64,000 nt of DNA from Arthrobacter sp. B0490 (GCF_002929355.1 NZ_PJIR01000008.1:124001-188000); one strand, 5' to 3'; positions 46,838 through 55,833 are shown, counted from the stretch's first letter. Program-made: numbers and translations. Notes: generated from the sequence alone by a model not told the origin.

Positions 46838-48357
46838 GCGTTCGTCCCCGCGATGACCGTCATGACGTCTTCCATGGTGACTCCGTCGTTGGGTATGTCC
46901 GCCACCATCTGCCGGTCCTTGAGGATGGCGATGTGGTCGCTGAGGCGCAGCACTTCCTCGAGTTCGGCCGAGATGAAGACGACGGACATGCCGTCGGCCG
47001 CGAGGCTGCTGATGAGCTTCTGGATCTGCGTCTTGGCGCCGATGTCGATGCCCCGGGTCGGCTCGTCGAGGATGAGCAGTTTCGGATCGGTGATGAGCCA
47101 GCGTGCGAGCAGCACCTTCTGCTGGTTGCCTCCGCTGAGGTCCCGGATGAGCGAGTCCTTGTTGGAGGGGCGGATGTCGAGCGCCCTGATGAACCGCTCG
47201 GCCAGTTCGTCCTGTGTGGTCCGGGGGACGCGGCGCCACCAGCCCTTGCCCGCCTGCAGGGCCAGGATCAGGTTGTCGCGCACCGAGAGGTCCCCGATCA
47301 GTCCCTCCTCCTTCCGGTTCTCGGAGGAGAACGCGATGCCCCGGTCGATGGCGGATCGCGGGGTGCGCAGGGTGCGGGCGGTCCCGCCGATGCTGAGCTG
47401 CCCCTGGTCCGCCCTGTCGGCGCCGAAGAGGAGCCTGGCCGTCTCGGTCCGGCCGGACCCGAGCAGACCTGCGAGGCCGAGGATCTCACCGGCGTGGACG
47501 GTGACCGTGACGTCCCGGACGGAGCCCTTCCGGCCCAGGCCCTCCGCGCGGAGGAACGGGACCTCCTGCGTGCGGTCCGGATGGCGGCGGCTCTCCGCCT
47601 CCTCGAGTTCGGCCAGGGCGTCCAGCTCCTTGCCGATCATCTTCGAGATCAGGCCCATGCGCGGCAGGTCGGGAGTCAGGTACTCACCCACGAGCCTGCC
47701 GTTGCGGAGGACCGTCATGCGGTCGGAGACCTCGTACACCTGCTCGAGGAAGTGGGACACGAACAGGATCGCGACGCCCCGGTCGCGCAGGGTACGGATG
47801 ACCGAGAACAGCTGCTGGACCTCGTCGGCGTCGAGGCTGGAGGTGGGCTCGTCGAGGATGAGCACCCTGGCGTCGACCTGCATGGCGCGTGCGATGGCGA
47901 CGAGCTGCTGGATGGCGATGGAGTGCGAGGACAGGACGGACCGGGGATCGATGTGTCCCAGCTGCAGCTGCTCGAGCACCTCCTCCGCCCTCCGGCGGAC
48001 GTTCCGCCAGTGGATCCCGCCACGCCTGCGGGGTTCACGCCCGAGCAGGATGTTCTCCTCCACGGAGAGGTTGGGGCAGAGGTTCACCTCCTGGTACACG
48101 GTGCTGATCCCGGCAGCCTGCGCCGCCGCCGGCGTCGCGAAGCTCTGACGGGTCCCCATCACGGTGATGGTGCCGTCGTCGACCGCGTAGACCCCCGTGA
48201 GTGCCTTGATGAGGGTGGATTTCCCGGCGCCGTTCTCGCCCAGGAGGGCGTGGACCTCCCCGGGGAACAGCCGGAAGTCGACGCCGTCGAGCGCCTTCAC
48301 GCCCGGGAAGGCGATGGAGATGCCCTGCATGTCCACCACGGGGACGGTCTCGGTCAT
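46834..48357 (-). CDS. ytfR: Sugar ABC transporter ATPase, YtfR type (two ABC domains)
   Basis: 507 residues with AGGAGG upstream. First cassette: GENGAGKST, SHSIAIQQLVAIARAM and LILDEPTSSLD. Second: GLLGSGRTE (degenerate Walker A as in this class), LSGGNQQKVLLARWL and LILDEPTRGIDIG. Monosaccharide-type ATPase of the ytf system. Confidence 0.93.
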   Translation of the reverse strand: MTETVPVVDMQGISIAFPGVKALDGVDFRLFPGEVHALLGENGAGKSTLIKALTGVYAVDDGTITVMGTRQSFATPAAAQAAGISTVYQEVNLCPNLSVEENILLGREPRRRGGIHWRNVRRRAEEVLEQLQLGHIDPRSVLSSHSIAIQQLVAIARAMQVDARVLILDEPTSSLDADEVQQLFSVIRTLRDRGVAILFVSHFLEQVYEVSDRMTVLRNGRLVGEYLTPDLPRMGLISKMIGKELDALAELEEAESRRHPDRTQEVPFLRAEGLGRKGSVRDVTVTVHAGEILGLAGLLGSGRTETARLLFGADRADQGQLSIGGTARTLRTPRSAIDRGIAFSSENRKEEGLIGDLSVRDNLILALQAGKGWWRRVPRTTQDELAERFIRALDIRPSNKDSLIRDLSGGNQQKVLLARWLITDPKLLILDEPTRGIDIGAKTQIQKLISSLAADGMSVVFISAELEEVLRLSDHIAILKDRQMVADIPNDGVTMEDVMTVIAGTNA

Positions 48358-48453
48358 GGATCTGCCTCCTGTGCCCGGGATGCGGCGGGCCCGGCCCACC
48401 GCATCCCGATCTCCTGGCGACCCTGCCGTCCCGGGGGACGGCCGGGTCGGTTC

Positions 48454-49437
48454 CTAGTACTCGCGGCTCGCGAGGACTTCCTTGGCCTGCTCGGGCGTGA
48501 AGGTGGTCTCCTCGGTGACGACGCGTGCCGGTACCTCCTCACCCGCGACCACCTTGGCCGCCAGGTCCATCAGCTGGTCACCGAGGAGCGGGTTGCACTC
48601 GACGATGTAGTTGATCTTGCCCTCCGCGAGGGCGGTCATGCCGTCCTTCACCGCGTCCACGGTGATGATCTTGATGTCCTGGCCGGGCACCTTGCCGGCG
48701 GCCTCGATGGCCTCGATGGCGCCCAGGCCCATGTCGTCGTTGTGGGCGTAGACCACGTCGATGTCGGGGGTGTTCTTCAGGAACGCCTCCATCACCTGCT
48801 TGCCACCGCTCCGCGTGAAGTCGCCGGTCTGCGACTCGACGATCGTGAGGTCGGGGTCCGCCGCGATGGCCGCCTCGAACCCTTCCTTCCTGTCGATGGC
48901 CGGGGCCGCTCCGGTGGTGCCCTGCAGCTCCACGATGTTGACCGGACCCTCGGCCGAGGCCGAGTCCTCGACGAGCCAGTCGCCGGCCTTCTTGCCCTCC
49001 TCCACGAAGTCCGAGCCGAGGAAGGTCCTGTAGAGCGAGGTGTCGGTGGAGTCGACGGACCGGTCGGTGAGGATGACGGGGATCTCCGCGTCCTTCGCCT
49101 CCTTCAGCACGGTGTCCCAGCCGGATTCGACGACGGGGGAGAAGGCGATGACGTCCACCTGCTGCTGGATGTAGGACCGGATCGCCTTGATCTGGTTCTC
49201 CTGCTTCTGCTGCGCGTCCGAGAACTTGAGGTCGACGCCCGCTTCCTCCGCGGATTCCTGGATCGACTTGGTGTTGGCGGTGCGCCAGCCGCTCTCCGCG
49301 CCGACCTGGGCGAAGCCCATGGTGATCGTGTCGTCGGAGGCGCCACCGCCCCCGGAATCGGAACCGGACCCGCCGCCGCAGGCCGTGAGGGCGAGGGTGG
49401 TGGCGGCAACGACCGCCACGAGGGATTTCCTGAACAC
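48454..49437 (-). CDS. ytfQ: Sugar-binding lipoprotein, YtfQ type
   Basis: 327 residues from GTG 49437 with AGGAGG upstream. Lipobox LALTACGGG, Gly/Ser linker, then periplasmic-binding fold: GFAQVGAESGWRTANTKSI, IAFSPVVESGWDTVL and VYAHNDDMGLGAIEAIEAAG, all strongly like YtfQ, which binds galactofuranose. Promoter with a LacI-type operator precedes it. Confidence 0.92.
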   Translation of the reverse strand: MFRKSLVAVVAATTLALTACGGGSGSDSGGGGASDDTITMGFAQVGAESGWRTANTKSIQESAEEAGVDLKFSDAQQKQENQIKAIRSYIQQQVDVIAFSPVVESGWDTVLKEAKDAEIPVILTDRSVDSTDTSLYRTFLGSDFVEEGKKAGDWLVEDSASAEGPVNIVELQGTTGAAPAIDRKEGFEAAIAADPDLTIVESQTGDFTRSGGKQVMEAFLKNTPDIDVVYAHNDDMGLGAIEAIEAAGKVPGQDIKIITVDAVKDGMTALAEGKINYIVECNPLLGDQLMDLAAKVVAGEEVPARVVTEETTFTPEQAKEVLASREY

Positions 49438-49516
49438 TGCTGCCTCCTACGATTCGGGACCACAGCAAGGGGCTATCTGCACCGTCGTTGCTGCAGGGGC
49501 GGGGAGCCCTGCGGCA

Positions 49517-49545
49517 ATTGTGAACGGTAACAAATAGCGGGTCAA
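49517..49545 (-). promoter_or_regulatory. ytfQ promoter with LacI-family-type operator
   Basis: Minus strand: -35 TTGACC (49540-49545), 17-base spacer, -10 CACAAT (49517-49522). Between and over the -10 lies the palindrome TTGTTACCGTTCACAA (49518-49533), with TTGTKA arms and a central CG, typical of LacI/GalR operators. No LacI-type gene is in the window. Confidence 0.6.
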
Positions 49546-49640
49546 GGGATTGCGGACACAATCCTGTCGCGATCTTCGTCGGCCCGGCGAGCCCGTGCGG
49601 CGGCCCCGGCGGCGGGTGGCGGCATCCTGCGCAGGCAGCG

Positions 49641-49672
49641 GAGGCCGGGCCGCGATTGCGCGGCCCGGCCTC
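49641..49672 (-). terminator. GC-rich hairpin after the small helical protein
   Basis: Perfect 13-base arms GAGGCCGGGCCGC and GCGGCCCGGCCTC around 6 bases, 15 bases beyond the stop of the 41-residue gene. Confidence 0.75.
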
Positions 49673-49686
49673 CGGTCGGGGATCAG

Positions 49687-49812
49687 CTACTTCTGATCGT
49701 CGTTCTTTCCGTCGACGGCGTCCTTGGCCTTGTCCTTGGCCTGGTCCACCTTCTCGGGGTTGTCCTGTGCGTAATCCTTGGCCTTGTCAGCCATTCCACC
49801 AATGTCCGCCAT
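49687..49812 (-). CDS. 41-residue charged helical protein (antitoxin/CsbD-like)
   Basis: Reads MADIGGMADKAKDYAQDN, then EKVDQAKDKAKDAVDGKNDD. The Lys/Asp/Ala repeats resemble small MT0933-type antitoxin or CsbD-like stress proteins, but it is too short to be sure and no toxin gene is adjacent. Weak ribosome site; Met7 is another possible start. The hairpin downstream supports a real gene. Confidence 0.6.
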   Translation of the reverse strand: MADIGGMADKAKDYAQDNPEKVDQAKDKAKDAVDGKNDDQK

Positions 49813-49943
49813 AGAGCCTGCTTTCAGTCGAACCGGTCCGCGGCCCACCGGAGCTGCCGCGGTCTGACGCCTTCATCCTGCACCCGCCGGAAGGAGGACG
49901 GTACCGGCAGGATCCGGTTGACAACGGACCGCCGGGCGGATGC

Positions 49944-50543
49944 TCAGTGGGCCGACATCCTGAAGAGGAGGTGGTCGCGCACCATGGGCCACTCGTGGGA
50001 GAGGATCGAGTAGACGACGGTGTCGCGCAGTTCCCCGTTCCCGGACCGGGTGTGGCTCCTGAGCACGCCGTCCTGCTTCGCGCCGAGCCGGGTGATCGCC
50101 TCGCGCGACTGGTGGTTGAGCCAGTGCGTGCGGAACTCCACCGCCGGGCACCCGATCACCTCGAAGGCGTGGCGGAGCAGGAGGTACTTGGATTCCGTGT
50201 TGGTGCCGGTCCGCTGGGCCGAGGCTGCGTTCCAGGTGGATCCGATCTCGACCCGCGGCGTGTCCCGGTCGATGTTCATGTAGGTGGTCATGCCGATGAT
50301 CCTGCCGGACCCGTCGTCGGAGGCCAGCCGCGTGGTGAAGGGCAGCATCGTGCCCGAGCCCTGCAGCGCGAGCCGCCGGTCGATCTCCCGTGCCATGCCC
50401 TCCGGCGTGGGCACCGAGGTGTACCAGAGCCTCCACAGCTCCCCGTCGCGGGCTGCCGCGACGAGACCGTCGTGGTGCTCGGGCGCGAGCGGCTCGAGGA
50501 CGACGCGGGTGCCGTGCAGGGTGACGGGGGTGAGGGCGCTCAT
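49944..50543 (-). CDS. GNAT-family N-acetyltransferase (RimJ/RimL-like)
   Basis: 199 residues from MSALTPVTLHG. Acetyl-CoA fold with IIGMTTYMNIDRDTPRVEIG, a degenerate RTGTNTESKYLLLRHAFE acetyl-CoA loop and NHQSREAITRLGAKQDGVLR. The substrate may be a protein N-terminus or small amine. Ribosome site is weak. Confidence 0.85.
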   Translation of the reverse strand: MSALTPVTLHGTRVVLEPLAPEHHDGLVAAARDGELWRLWYTSVPTPEGMAREIDRRLALQGSGTMLPFTTRLASDDGSGRIIGMTTYMNIDRDTPRVEIGSTWNAASAQRTGTNTESKYLLLRHAFEVIGCPAVEFRTHWLNHQSREAITRLGAKQDGVLRSHTRSGNGELRDTVVYSILSHEWPMVRDHLLFRMSAH

Positions 50544-50580
50544 GACCCGACCCTGGCCGCGCGGGAGGGTGTCACCGGGC

Positions 50581-51336
50581 TCAGTGGTCGAAGTGGGTGG
50601 CAAGGGGTTCCGTCTGACCGACCGACGCGAGGATGGTGACGGCGAGGTCCCGCAATTTCACGTTCCGGGAGGACGACGCCCGCCGGAGGATCGCGAACGC
50701 CTCCTTCTGCGTGCACCTGTTCTGGGCCATGATCGCGCCGACGGCCGTGTCGATCGTGGTGCGGGACGTCATCGCGGCCTTCAGGTTGCGGCTGTCCTCG
50801 CTCAGCGTGGCGATGCGGACGGCCAGCCGCAGGGACCGCGAGGCGTCGCGTGCCAGGCCCTCGGCGACCGCGATGCCCTTCTCGTCGAAGACGTCCGGAC
50901 TGGTGGAGTAGAAGTCGAGACCCGCACTGGCCCCGTCCTCGAGCCGGATGGGGATGCCGAGCGCGGAGCGGAGTCCGTAGGACGCGATGGCCTCACGGTA
51001 CTCGGGGAAGCGCTCCTCGGTCAGGAAGTCCCGGATGTGCACCGTGGCGCCGGTGCGGGCAGCCCTGAGGCAGGGGCCGTCGTCGAACCCGTACTGCACC
51101 TCGTCGACCTCACGGGCCCGGTCGCTGCTGCTCGCGACGGTGATCATGGACCGCGGACGCAGGAGCGTCACCCCGCAGAACACCTCGCCGTACGCCCCGG
51201 TGAACGCTTCGGAGGCCATGGTCGCGAGCCCGGCGAGGAAGTCCTGCACGTCCTCGCTCTCGAGGACCATGTCCTGCAGGAGCGCCCCGACCGGATCCTG
51301 CTCGGTCTCGTAGGCGAGTTCGTCTTCATCAGGCAT
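50581..51336 (-). CDS. GAF-ANTAR transcription antitermination regulator
   Basis: 251 residues from MPDEDELAYE. GAF domain about 25-180 (FDDGPCLRAARTGATVHIRD, SYGLRSALGIPIRLEDGASA). ANTAR domain about 190-240 (RTTIDTAVGAIMAQNR, EAFAILRRASSSRNVKLRDLA), which binds twin RNA hairpins to prevent termination. Targets are unknown. Divergent from a GAF paralogue across about 290 bases. Confidence 0.9.
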   Translation of the reverse strand: MPDEDELAYETEQDPVGALLQDMVLESEDVQDFLAGLATMASEAFTGAYGEVFCGVTLLRPRSMITVASSSDRAREVDEVQYGFDDGPCLRAARTGATVHIRDFLTEERFPEYREAIASYGLRSALGIPIRLEDGASAGLDFYSTSPDVFDEKGIAVAEGLARDASRSLRLAVRIATLSEDSRNLKAAMTSRTTIDTAVGAIMAQNRCTQKEAFAILRRASSSRNVKLRDLAVTILASVGQTEPLATHFDH

Positions 51337-51405
51337 TGAGGCCTTCGTCCATTCATCGCACAGTGCTCGCACCACGGAAGGAGGGCTCCCTGCTGAGCCG
51401 GTTCG

Positions 51406-51429
51406 GTGGTACCCGGAACGCGGTACCAC
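51406..51429. repeat. Inverted repeat between the divergent GAF-ANTAR and GAF genes
   Basis: Arms GTGGTACC and GGTACCAC around 8 bases. It lies 70 bases upstream of the GAF-ANTAR start, next to a minus-strand TATAGT box at about 51438-51443. It could be an operator, or a hairpin in the GAF-ANTAR leader. The rest of 51337-51629 shows nothing else. Confidence 0.5.
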
Positions 51430-51629
51430 TCCCGAGAACTATACGGCCAGCGGTCCGCTGCCCGCCGTCGGCTCCGGCGGGGCATGCGGAATCCCGTCCC
51501 TTTGTCCACCCCCGCGCCGATCCCCGACGTTCCCACGCCCGGGAGGCCGGGGGTCCTACGATGGAAGGCAGCCGTGGCGGCTTCCGGTGCATCCTCCTGG
51601 GATCGTCGACGACGGGAAAGGAACCACCG

Positions 51630-52505
51630 ATGACAGACGCGTACCTCCAGCAGTGGACAGCCCTCGAAGCGACCCGTGCAGCAGGCATCGACCTCGAGCA
51701 CGTGGGCATGAGCTACACCGCGATGGGCGGCACCCACGACGAGTTCGAGGTCGAGGGATACCTCCGGGGCCTGACGCGCCTGCCGTCCCGCGACCGGGAC
51801 CTCATCGCCCACGCGATCAACGAGATCATCGACACCACCGGGTCCATGGCCGACGGCGCGCACTACAGCACCGACCGGGCCGCGTCCTCCTCGGGGTTCG
51901 AGGAGTATCTCCGGCCGTTGACCACCGACCCCGACGGGTACGGGTTCGACCGCCGTGCGCTCCGACCCGAGGCCCCGATCGGCAACGCGGTCGCAGGCGC
52001 ACCGGCGGGCCCTTCCTCGGACCTGCTGGAGGATCTGGAGTTCCAGCGCGTCCAGGCCCTCCACGGGTCGGGCCTGCTCGACACCGGCGCCGAGGCCCGG
52101 TTCGACCGCCTGACCGCCCGGACCCGGGAGTGGTTCGACGTGAGCTCGTCCTCGATCGCCCTCATCGCCGAGGACCGGCAGGTGATCAAGTCCCTGGCGG
52201 GACCCATCGGCGAGGACCTGCCCATCGGCCTGTCGCTCTGCGCCGTGACGATCGCGGCGGACCGCACCCTCGTGATCCCCGACGCCCTCGCGCACCTCAC
52301 CTACCGGGAACACCCCCTCGTCACGGGCGGCCCGAAGGTCCGCCTCTATGCCGGTCACCCGCTCACCACCCCGGACGGGTGGCGCATCGGCTCGCTGTGC
52401 GTCATGGACGACAGGCCACGGGATTTCACGGAGAACGACGTCCGCGACCTGCGGGCCTTCGCCCGGCACGTCCAGGACGAGATGTGGCGGGGGCCGGTCG
52501 GTTAG
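51630..52505 (+). CDS. GAF-domain sensor protein with unrecognised N-terminal module (paralogue B)
   Basis: 291 residues, AAAGGA site before ATG 51630. The module at about 20-68 (GGTHDEFEVEGYLRGLTRLP) pairs with that of the protein at 18978-19790. An Asp/Ser-rich linker about 60 residues long follows, longer than in paralogue A. The GAF domain (about 130-285) has LLDTGAEARFDRLTARTREWF, YAGHPLTTPDGWRIGSLC and VMDDRPRDF. No output domain. Stop overlaps that of the converging PabB fusion. Confidence 0.75.
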   Translation: MTDAYLQQWTALEATRAAGIDLEHVGMSYTAMGGTHDEFEVEGYLRGLTRLPSRDRDLIAHAINEIIDTTGSMADGAHYSTDRAASSSGFEEYLRPLTTDPDGYGFDRRALRPEAPIGNAVAGAPAGPSSDLLEDLEFQRVQALHGSGLLDTGAEARFDRLTARTREWFDVSSSSIALIAEDRQVIKSLAGPIGEDLPIGLSLCAVTIAADRTLVIPDALAHLTYREHPLVTGGPKVRLYAGHPLTTPDGWRIGSLCVMDDRPRDFTENDVRDLRAFARHVQDEMWRGPVG

Positions 52506-54679
52506 TCCGCCGCTGCGACCGCACCCGGACGGTCCCGCGCTCCGGGCGTCGCAGACCCCTCGGCGGCGTCGGGACGATCGTGCACCCCGTCGTCCGACGG
52601 GAAGACCGCGCCGAGGGCCGAGAGAACCCCGCGCGCCTTCGTGCGCACCTCCTCCCACTCCTCCCCGGGATCCGAGTCGGCGGTGATCGCCCCGCCCACG
52701 CCGAGCGTCAGGCGGGTGCCGCCGCCGTCCCCCGCACCCTCCCCGACCGCCTCGACCTCCTCGAGGACGAGGGTGCGGATGACCACGGCGAGATCCGTGG
52801 CACCCGTGAGGCTGAAATATCCGGCGGCGCCGGAGTAGGGGCCGCGCGGCGCCCCCTCGAGCCGGTCGAGGATCGCCATGGTGCTGATCTTCGGCGCCCC
52901 GGTCATCGAGCCGGCGGGGAAGGCCGAGGCGACGACCCCGGCCCGCGCACTCCCCGGGCGCAGGCGGGCATCGATGGTGCTGACCATCTGGTGCACCGTC
53001 GCGTACGTCTCGATGTCGCACAGCCGGCTCACCGCGACCGAGCCCGGCACCGCGTGGTGGGAGAGGTCGTTGCGTAGGAGGTCGACGATCATGATGTTCT
53101 CCGCGCGGTCCTTCGCGGACGTCCTGAGCTCGTCGAGCAGGGCGGCGTCCGTGGCGGGGTCGGCCGAGCGTCCCCGCGTCCCCTTGATCGGTTCGGCGCG
53201 CATCCGTCCGTCGGTGGTGAGCCGCAGGAAACGCTCCGGGGAGGTACTCGCGACGGCGAACCCCGGGAAGCGCAGGTAGTGGGCGAACGGTGCGGGGCTC
53301 ACGGCGCGCAGTCGGAGGTACGCGTCCAGCGGGTCCACGCGGTCCGCGCCGTCGATCCGCGCCGACAGCGACGTCGTCAGGCACACCTCGTAGGTGTTGC
53401 CGTCGGCGATCTCGGCCTGCGCCCGGCGGATCTTCGCGAGGTACCCGTCCCGCGTATCCCGCGCTGCGAAGCGGGGTACCGGCAGCGGGGGCGGCACCGG
53501 CGGAGGGCCGGGTGCGGCGACGGCGTCCCGTGCCCGGGACAGCCAGGCGTCGCGGTCGGGGTCGGGCCGTCCGTCGGAGAGGGTCAGGAGGAAGACGGCG
53601 CCGTCGGCGTGGTCGAGGACGACGGCGCGGCCCGCGAAGAGGAGCGCGGCATCGGGCAGGTCCCCCACGGGCGAGGCGGCGGCACCGCCCGTCTCCCGCT
53701 TGAGTCCGTAGCCGAGGTAGCCGAGCCAGCCGAGCCCGAAGTCGCAGGCGAGGCCGTCGGGCACACGCACGGCCCGCCGGCCCCAGACGTCGTCGAGCCA
53801 GCGGAAGAAGGGCTCCCTGATCCGTGTCGTCACCGGCCCGGCCACGATGTCCGTGACGCCGCCCCGGTGCAGGGCGCTCTGCCCAAAGGTGCCGCCGGCG
53901 TCGGCCATGATGCTGAAACGGTTGCGCCCGTTCGTCAGGGGGTTCGTCCCGGCGTCCGAGCTGTCGAGCCAGACCGCCGCGGGCGCGTCGCCGTACAGGG
54001 TGGAGAACAGTGCCGCAGCATCCGGGGAGGCCGGAAGGCGCTCGCAGTCGAGGACGAGCCCGCGCCGGCCCGCACGCTCCGGCGCCAGCAGCACGGTGCA
54101 GGAGGGCAGCCCGGTGAGGGCGAGGCGTACGGCTTGTGGCGACGGTGGCCCGTGGTGGCCCTGCACGACGACGTCGGCGGCCGCGCCGGGGTCGTCGGCC
54201 GCCAGCCAGGCGTCCTCCTGGTCGGCCCAGCGCTGCCAGAACGGGGCGTAGGCGTCGCCGTCGCGCTCGATCGCGGTCCGCTGCCGGACCTGCGCGTCGG
54301 CCTCCACCCAGATGACGGCGTCGAGCCGGGAGCGCGCCGCCGCCGCCGCGGCGCCCACGCCCTCCAGGAGCACGATGTCGGCCGCCGTCGTCGTGCGCTC
54401 CGCACCGTCCTCTCCCCGCGTCCAGTCCCAGGCGTTCCACCGTGCCGTCCGCCCCTCACGCAGCGGGGTGAGGACGTGCTCCACGTAGCGGGTGATCCCG
54501 GCGTCGAGCCCGTCCCACCCCGGGTAGATGTCCTCGAGGTGGAAGAGGCCGACCGTGTGGTGCTCGCGGAGCAGGGCGGCGAGTTCGACGGCGAGGGTCG
54601 TCTTGCCGGCACCGGACCGCCCGTCGATCGCGATGAGCAGGGGCGGGGTGGCGGGCGCGGTACCGGGTGTGGCGGGCAC
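52502..54679 (-). CDS. pabB: P-loop kinase fused to aminodeoxychorismate synthase component I
   Basis: 725 residues from GTG 54679, three bases after the LysE stop. Residues about 12-180 are a uridine-kinase-like P-loop domain (Walker A DGRSGAGKT, FHLEDIYPGWDGL, LLEGVGAAA). From about 195 on it is a PabB: WLGYLGYG, PIKGTRGR (Lys499), DLLRNDLS, FPAGSMTGAPKIS (591-) and YSGAAGYF. PabB with a PabA glutaminase makes 4-amino-4-deoxychorismate for folate; pabC lies at 43880-44758 but no pabA is in view. The job of the kinase domain is unknown. Confidence 0.86.
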   Translation of the reverse strand: MPATPGTAPATPPLLIAIDGRSGAGKTTLAVELAALLREHHTVGLFHLEDIYPGWDGLDAGITRYVEHVLTPLREGRTARWNAWDWTRGEDGAERTTTAADIVLLEGVGAAAAAARSRLDAVIWVEADAQVRQRTAIERDGDAYAPFWQRWADQEDAWLAADDPGAAADVVVQGHHGPPSPQAVRLALTGLPSCTVLLAPERAGRRGLVLDCERLPASPDAAALFSTLYGDAPAAVWLDSSDAGTNPLTNGRNRFSIMADAGGTFGQSALHRGGVTDIVAGPVTTRIREPFFRWLDDVWGRRAVRVPDGLACDFGLGWLGYLGYGLKRETGGAAASPVGDLPDAALLFAGRAVVLDHADGAVFLLTLSDGRPDPDRDAWLSRARDAVAAPGPPPVPPPLPVPRFAARDTRDGYLAKIRRAQAEIADGNTYEVCLTTSLSARIDGADRVDPLDAYLRLRAVSPAPFAHYLRFPGFAVASTSPERFLRLTTDGRMRAEPIKGTRGRSADPATDAALLDELRTSAKDRAENIMIVDLLRNDLSHHAVPGSVAVSRLCDIETYATVHQMVSTIDARLRPGSARAGVVASAFPAGSMTGAPKISTMAILDRLEGAPRGPYSGAAGYFSLTGATDLAVVIRTLVLEEVEAVGEGAGDGGGTRLTLGVGGAITADSDPGEEWEEVRTKARGVLSALGAVFPSDDGVHDRPDAAEGSATPGARDRPGAVAAAD

Positions 54680-54682
54680 GGG

Positions 54683-55300
54683 TCAGGCCAGGGCGAGCAG
54701 CGCGCCGACGCCGACGAAGAGGGAACCGAAGGTGCGGTTGAGGACGAGCTGGCCGCGGTCGTCCGCCGTGAAGCGCCGGAACGAGCGTGCGGTGCCGGCA
54801 TAGAAGAACCACATGACGAGGACGTCGACGACGATCACCGTGGCGGTCAGCGCCCCGTACTGGCGCAGCAGGGGCTCCTCCGGCCGGATGAACTGGGGGA
54901 TGAGCGCGAGGAAGAAGACGATGGCCTTCGGGTTGAGCAGGTTGACCCACACGCCGCGGCGGAACATCGAGAGGGACCCCTCACCGCCCTGCAGTGCGCG
55001 GACCCCGCTGTGGTCGGGTTTCTGCAGGAATTTCCGCACGCCGAGGTAGACGAGGTACGCGGCGCCCGTGTAACGGATCAGGTCGAAGGCGAGGGGTGAC
55101 TTTGCGACGAGGAGCCCGACGCCCGCGCCGGCGATGGCGATGTGCACCAGCAGGGCCGCCTGCTGCCCGAGGATGCCCCAGATGGAGCGGCGGAATCCGG
55201 CCGTGAGGGCGTTGCTCATGGTGTTCACGGCTCCCGCGCCGGGCATGAAGCTGATGAGCGTCTGGGCGCCGAGGAGCGCCAGCCAGAGGGAGGGGTTCAC
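54683..55300 (-). CDS. LysE/RhtB-family amino-acid exporter
   Basis: 205 residues from GTG 55300. Six hydrophobic helices with FMPGAGAVNTMSNALTAGFR, AAYLVYLGVRKFLQ and GVWVNLLNPKAIVFFLALIP. The usual GP in the first motif is GA. It exports amino acids such as lysine, homoserine or threonine; substrate not resolvable. Confidence 0.9.
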   Translation of the reverse strand: MNPSLWLALLGAQTLISFMPGAGAVNTMSNALTAGFRRSIWGILGQQAALLVHIAIAGAGVGLLVAKSPLAFDLIRYTGAAYLVYLGVRKFLQKPDHSGVRALQGGEGSLSMFRRGVWVNLLNPKAIVFFLALIPQFIRPEEPLLRQYGALTATVIVVDVLVMWFFYAGTARSFRRFTADDRGQLVLNRTFGSLFVGVGALLALA

Positions 55301-55323
55301 CCGATCATGGTACGCACGGCGCG

Positions 55324-55833
55324 TCAGGCGTCCGGACCGTCGGCGTCGAGTTCATGGCGTACGAACCGCACGACGCCGTCGACCGCGCCGTCGACCATCT
55401 TCCAGGTGGCCTCGAAGTCGCTCGCGTCGCCGTACCAGGGGTCGTAGATGCCGAGGTGTTCCAGTCCGGTGTCCGTCGTCGAGGGGTCGAACTCGCGGAG
55501 GAGGTGGATCTTCTCCCGCGCGTCCTCGTCGGGGGAGTTCTCGCGCAGGTGGCTGTAGTGGTCCAGGTCGAGTGCGAGGATGAGGTCGCGCTCGCCGTAC
55601 CAGCCCGGCTCGAAGCGGCGTGCCCTGTGCCGGTTGCTGTCGATGCCGAGCTCGGCCAGCTTCGCCGCCGCCCGTTCGTCGATGGGCCTGCCCGCCTCCC
55701 AGTCGGTGGTGCCCGCGGAGTCGACGGTGACGTCGTCCGCCATGCCCGCCTCCTCGAACGCACGGGTCAGCATGAGTTCGGCCATGGGGGAGCGGCAGAT
55801 GTTCCCGGTGCAGACGGTGACGATGCGGTACAT
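55324..55833 (-). CDS. Low-molecular-weight protein-tyrosine phosphatase
   Basis: 169 residues. P-loop CTGNICRS with nucleophile Cys8 and Arg14; general acid Asp in YDPWYGDA. Cytoplasmic phosphatase like mycobacterial PtpA. No tyrosine kinase is nearby. Distinct from the three ArsC-like relatives in the arsenic locus. Confidence 0.92.
   Translation of the reverse strand: MYRIVTVCTGNICRSPMAELMLTRAFEEAGMADDVTVDSAGTTDWEAGRPIDERAAAKLAELGIDSNRHRARRFEPGWYGERDLILALDLDHYSHLRENSPDEDAREKIHLLREFDPSTTDTGLEHLGIYDPWYGDASDFEATWKMVDGAVDGVVRFVRHELDADGPDA

Noticed and set aside
51168..54440. 1090-residue open frame on the minus strand
   Set aside because: Arg/Gly/Ala-rich reading antisense or out of frame to pabB, a GAF gene and the GAF-ANTAR gene; no family motif. 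Long shadows are normal in such GC-rich DNA.
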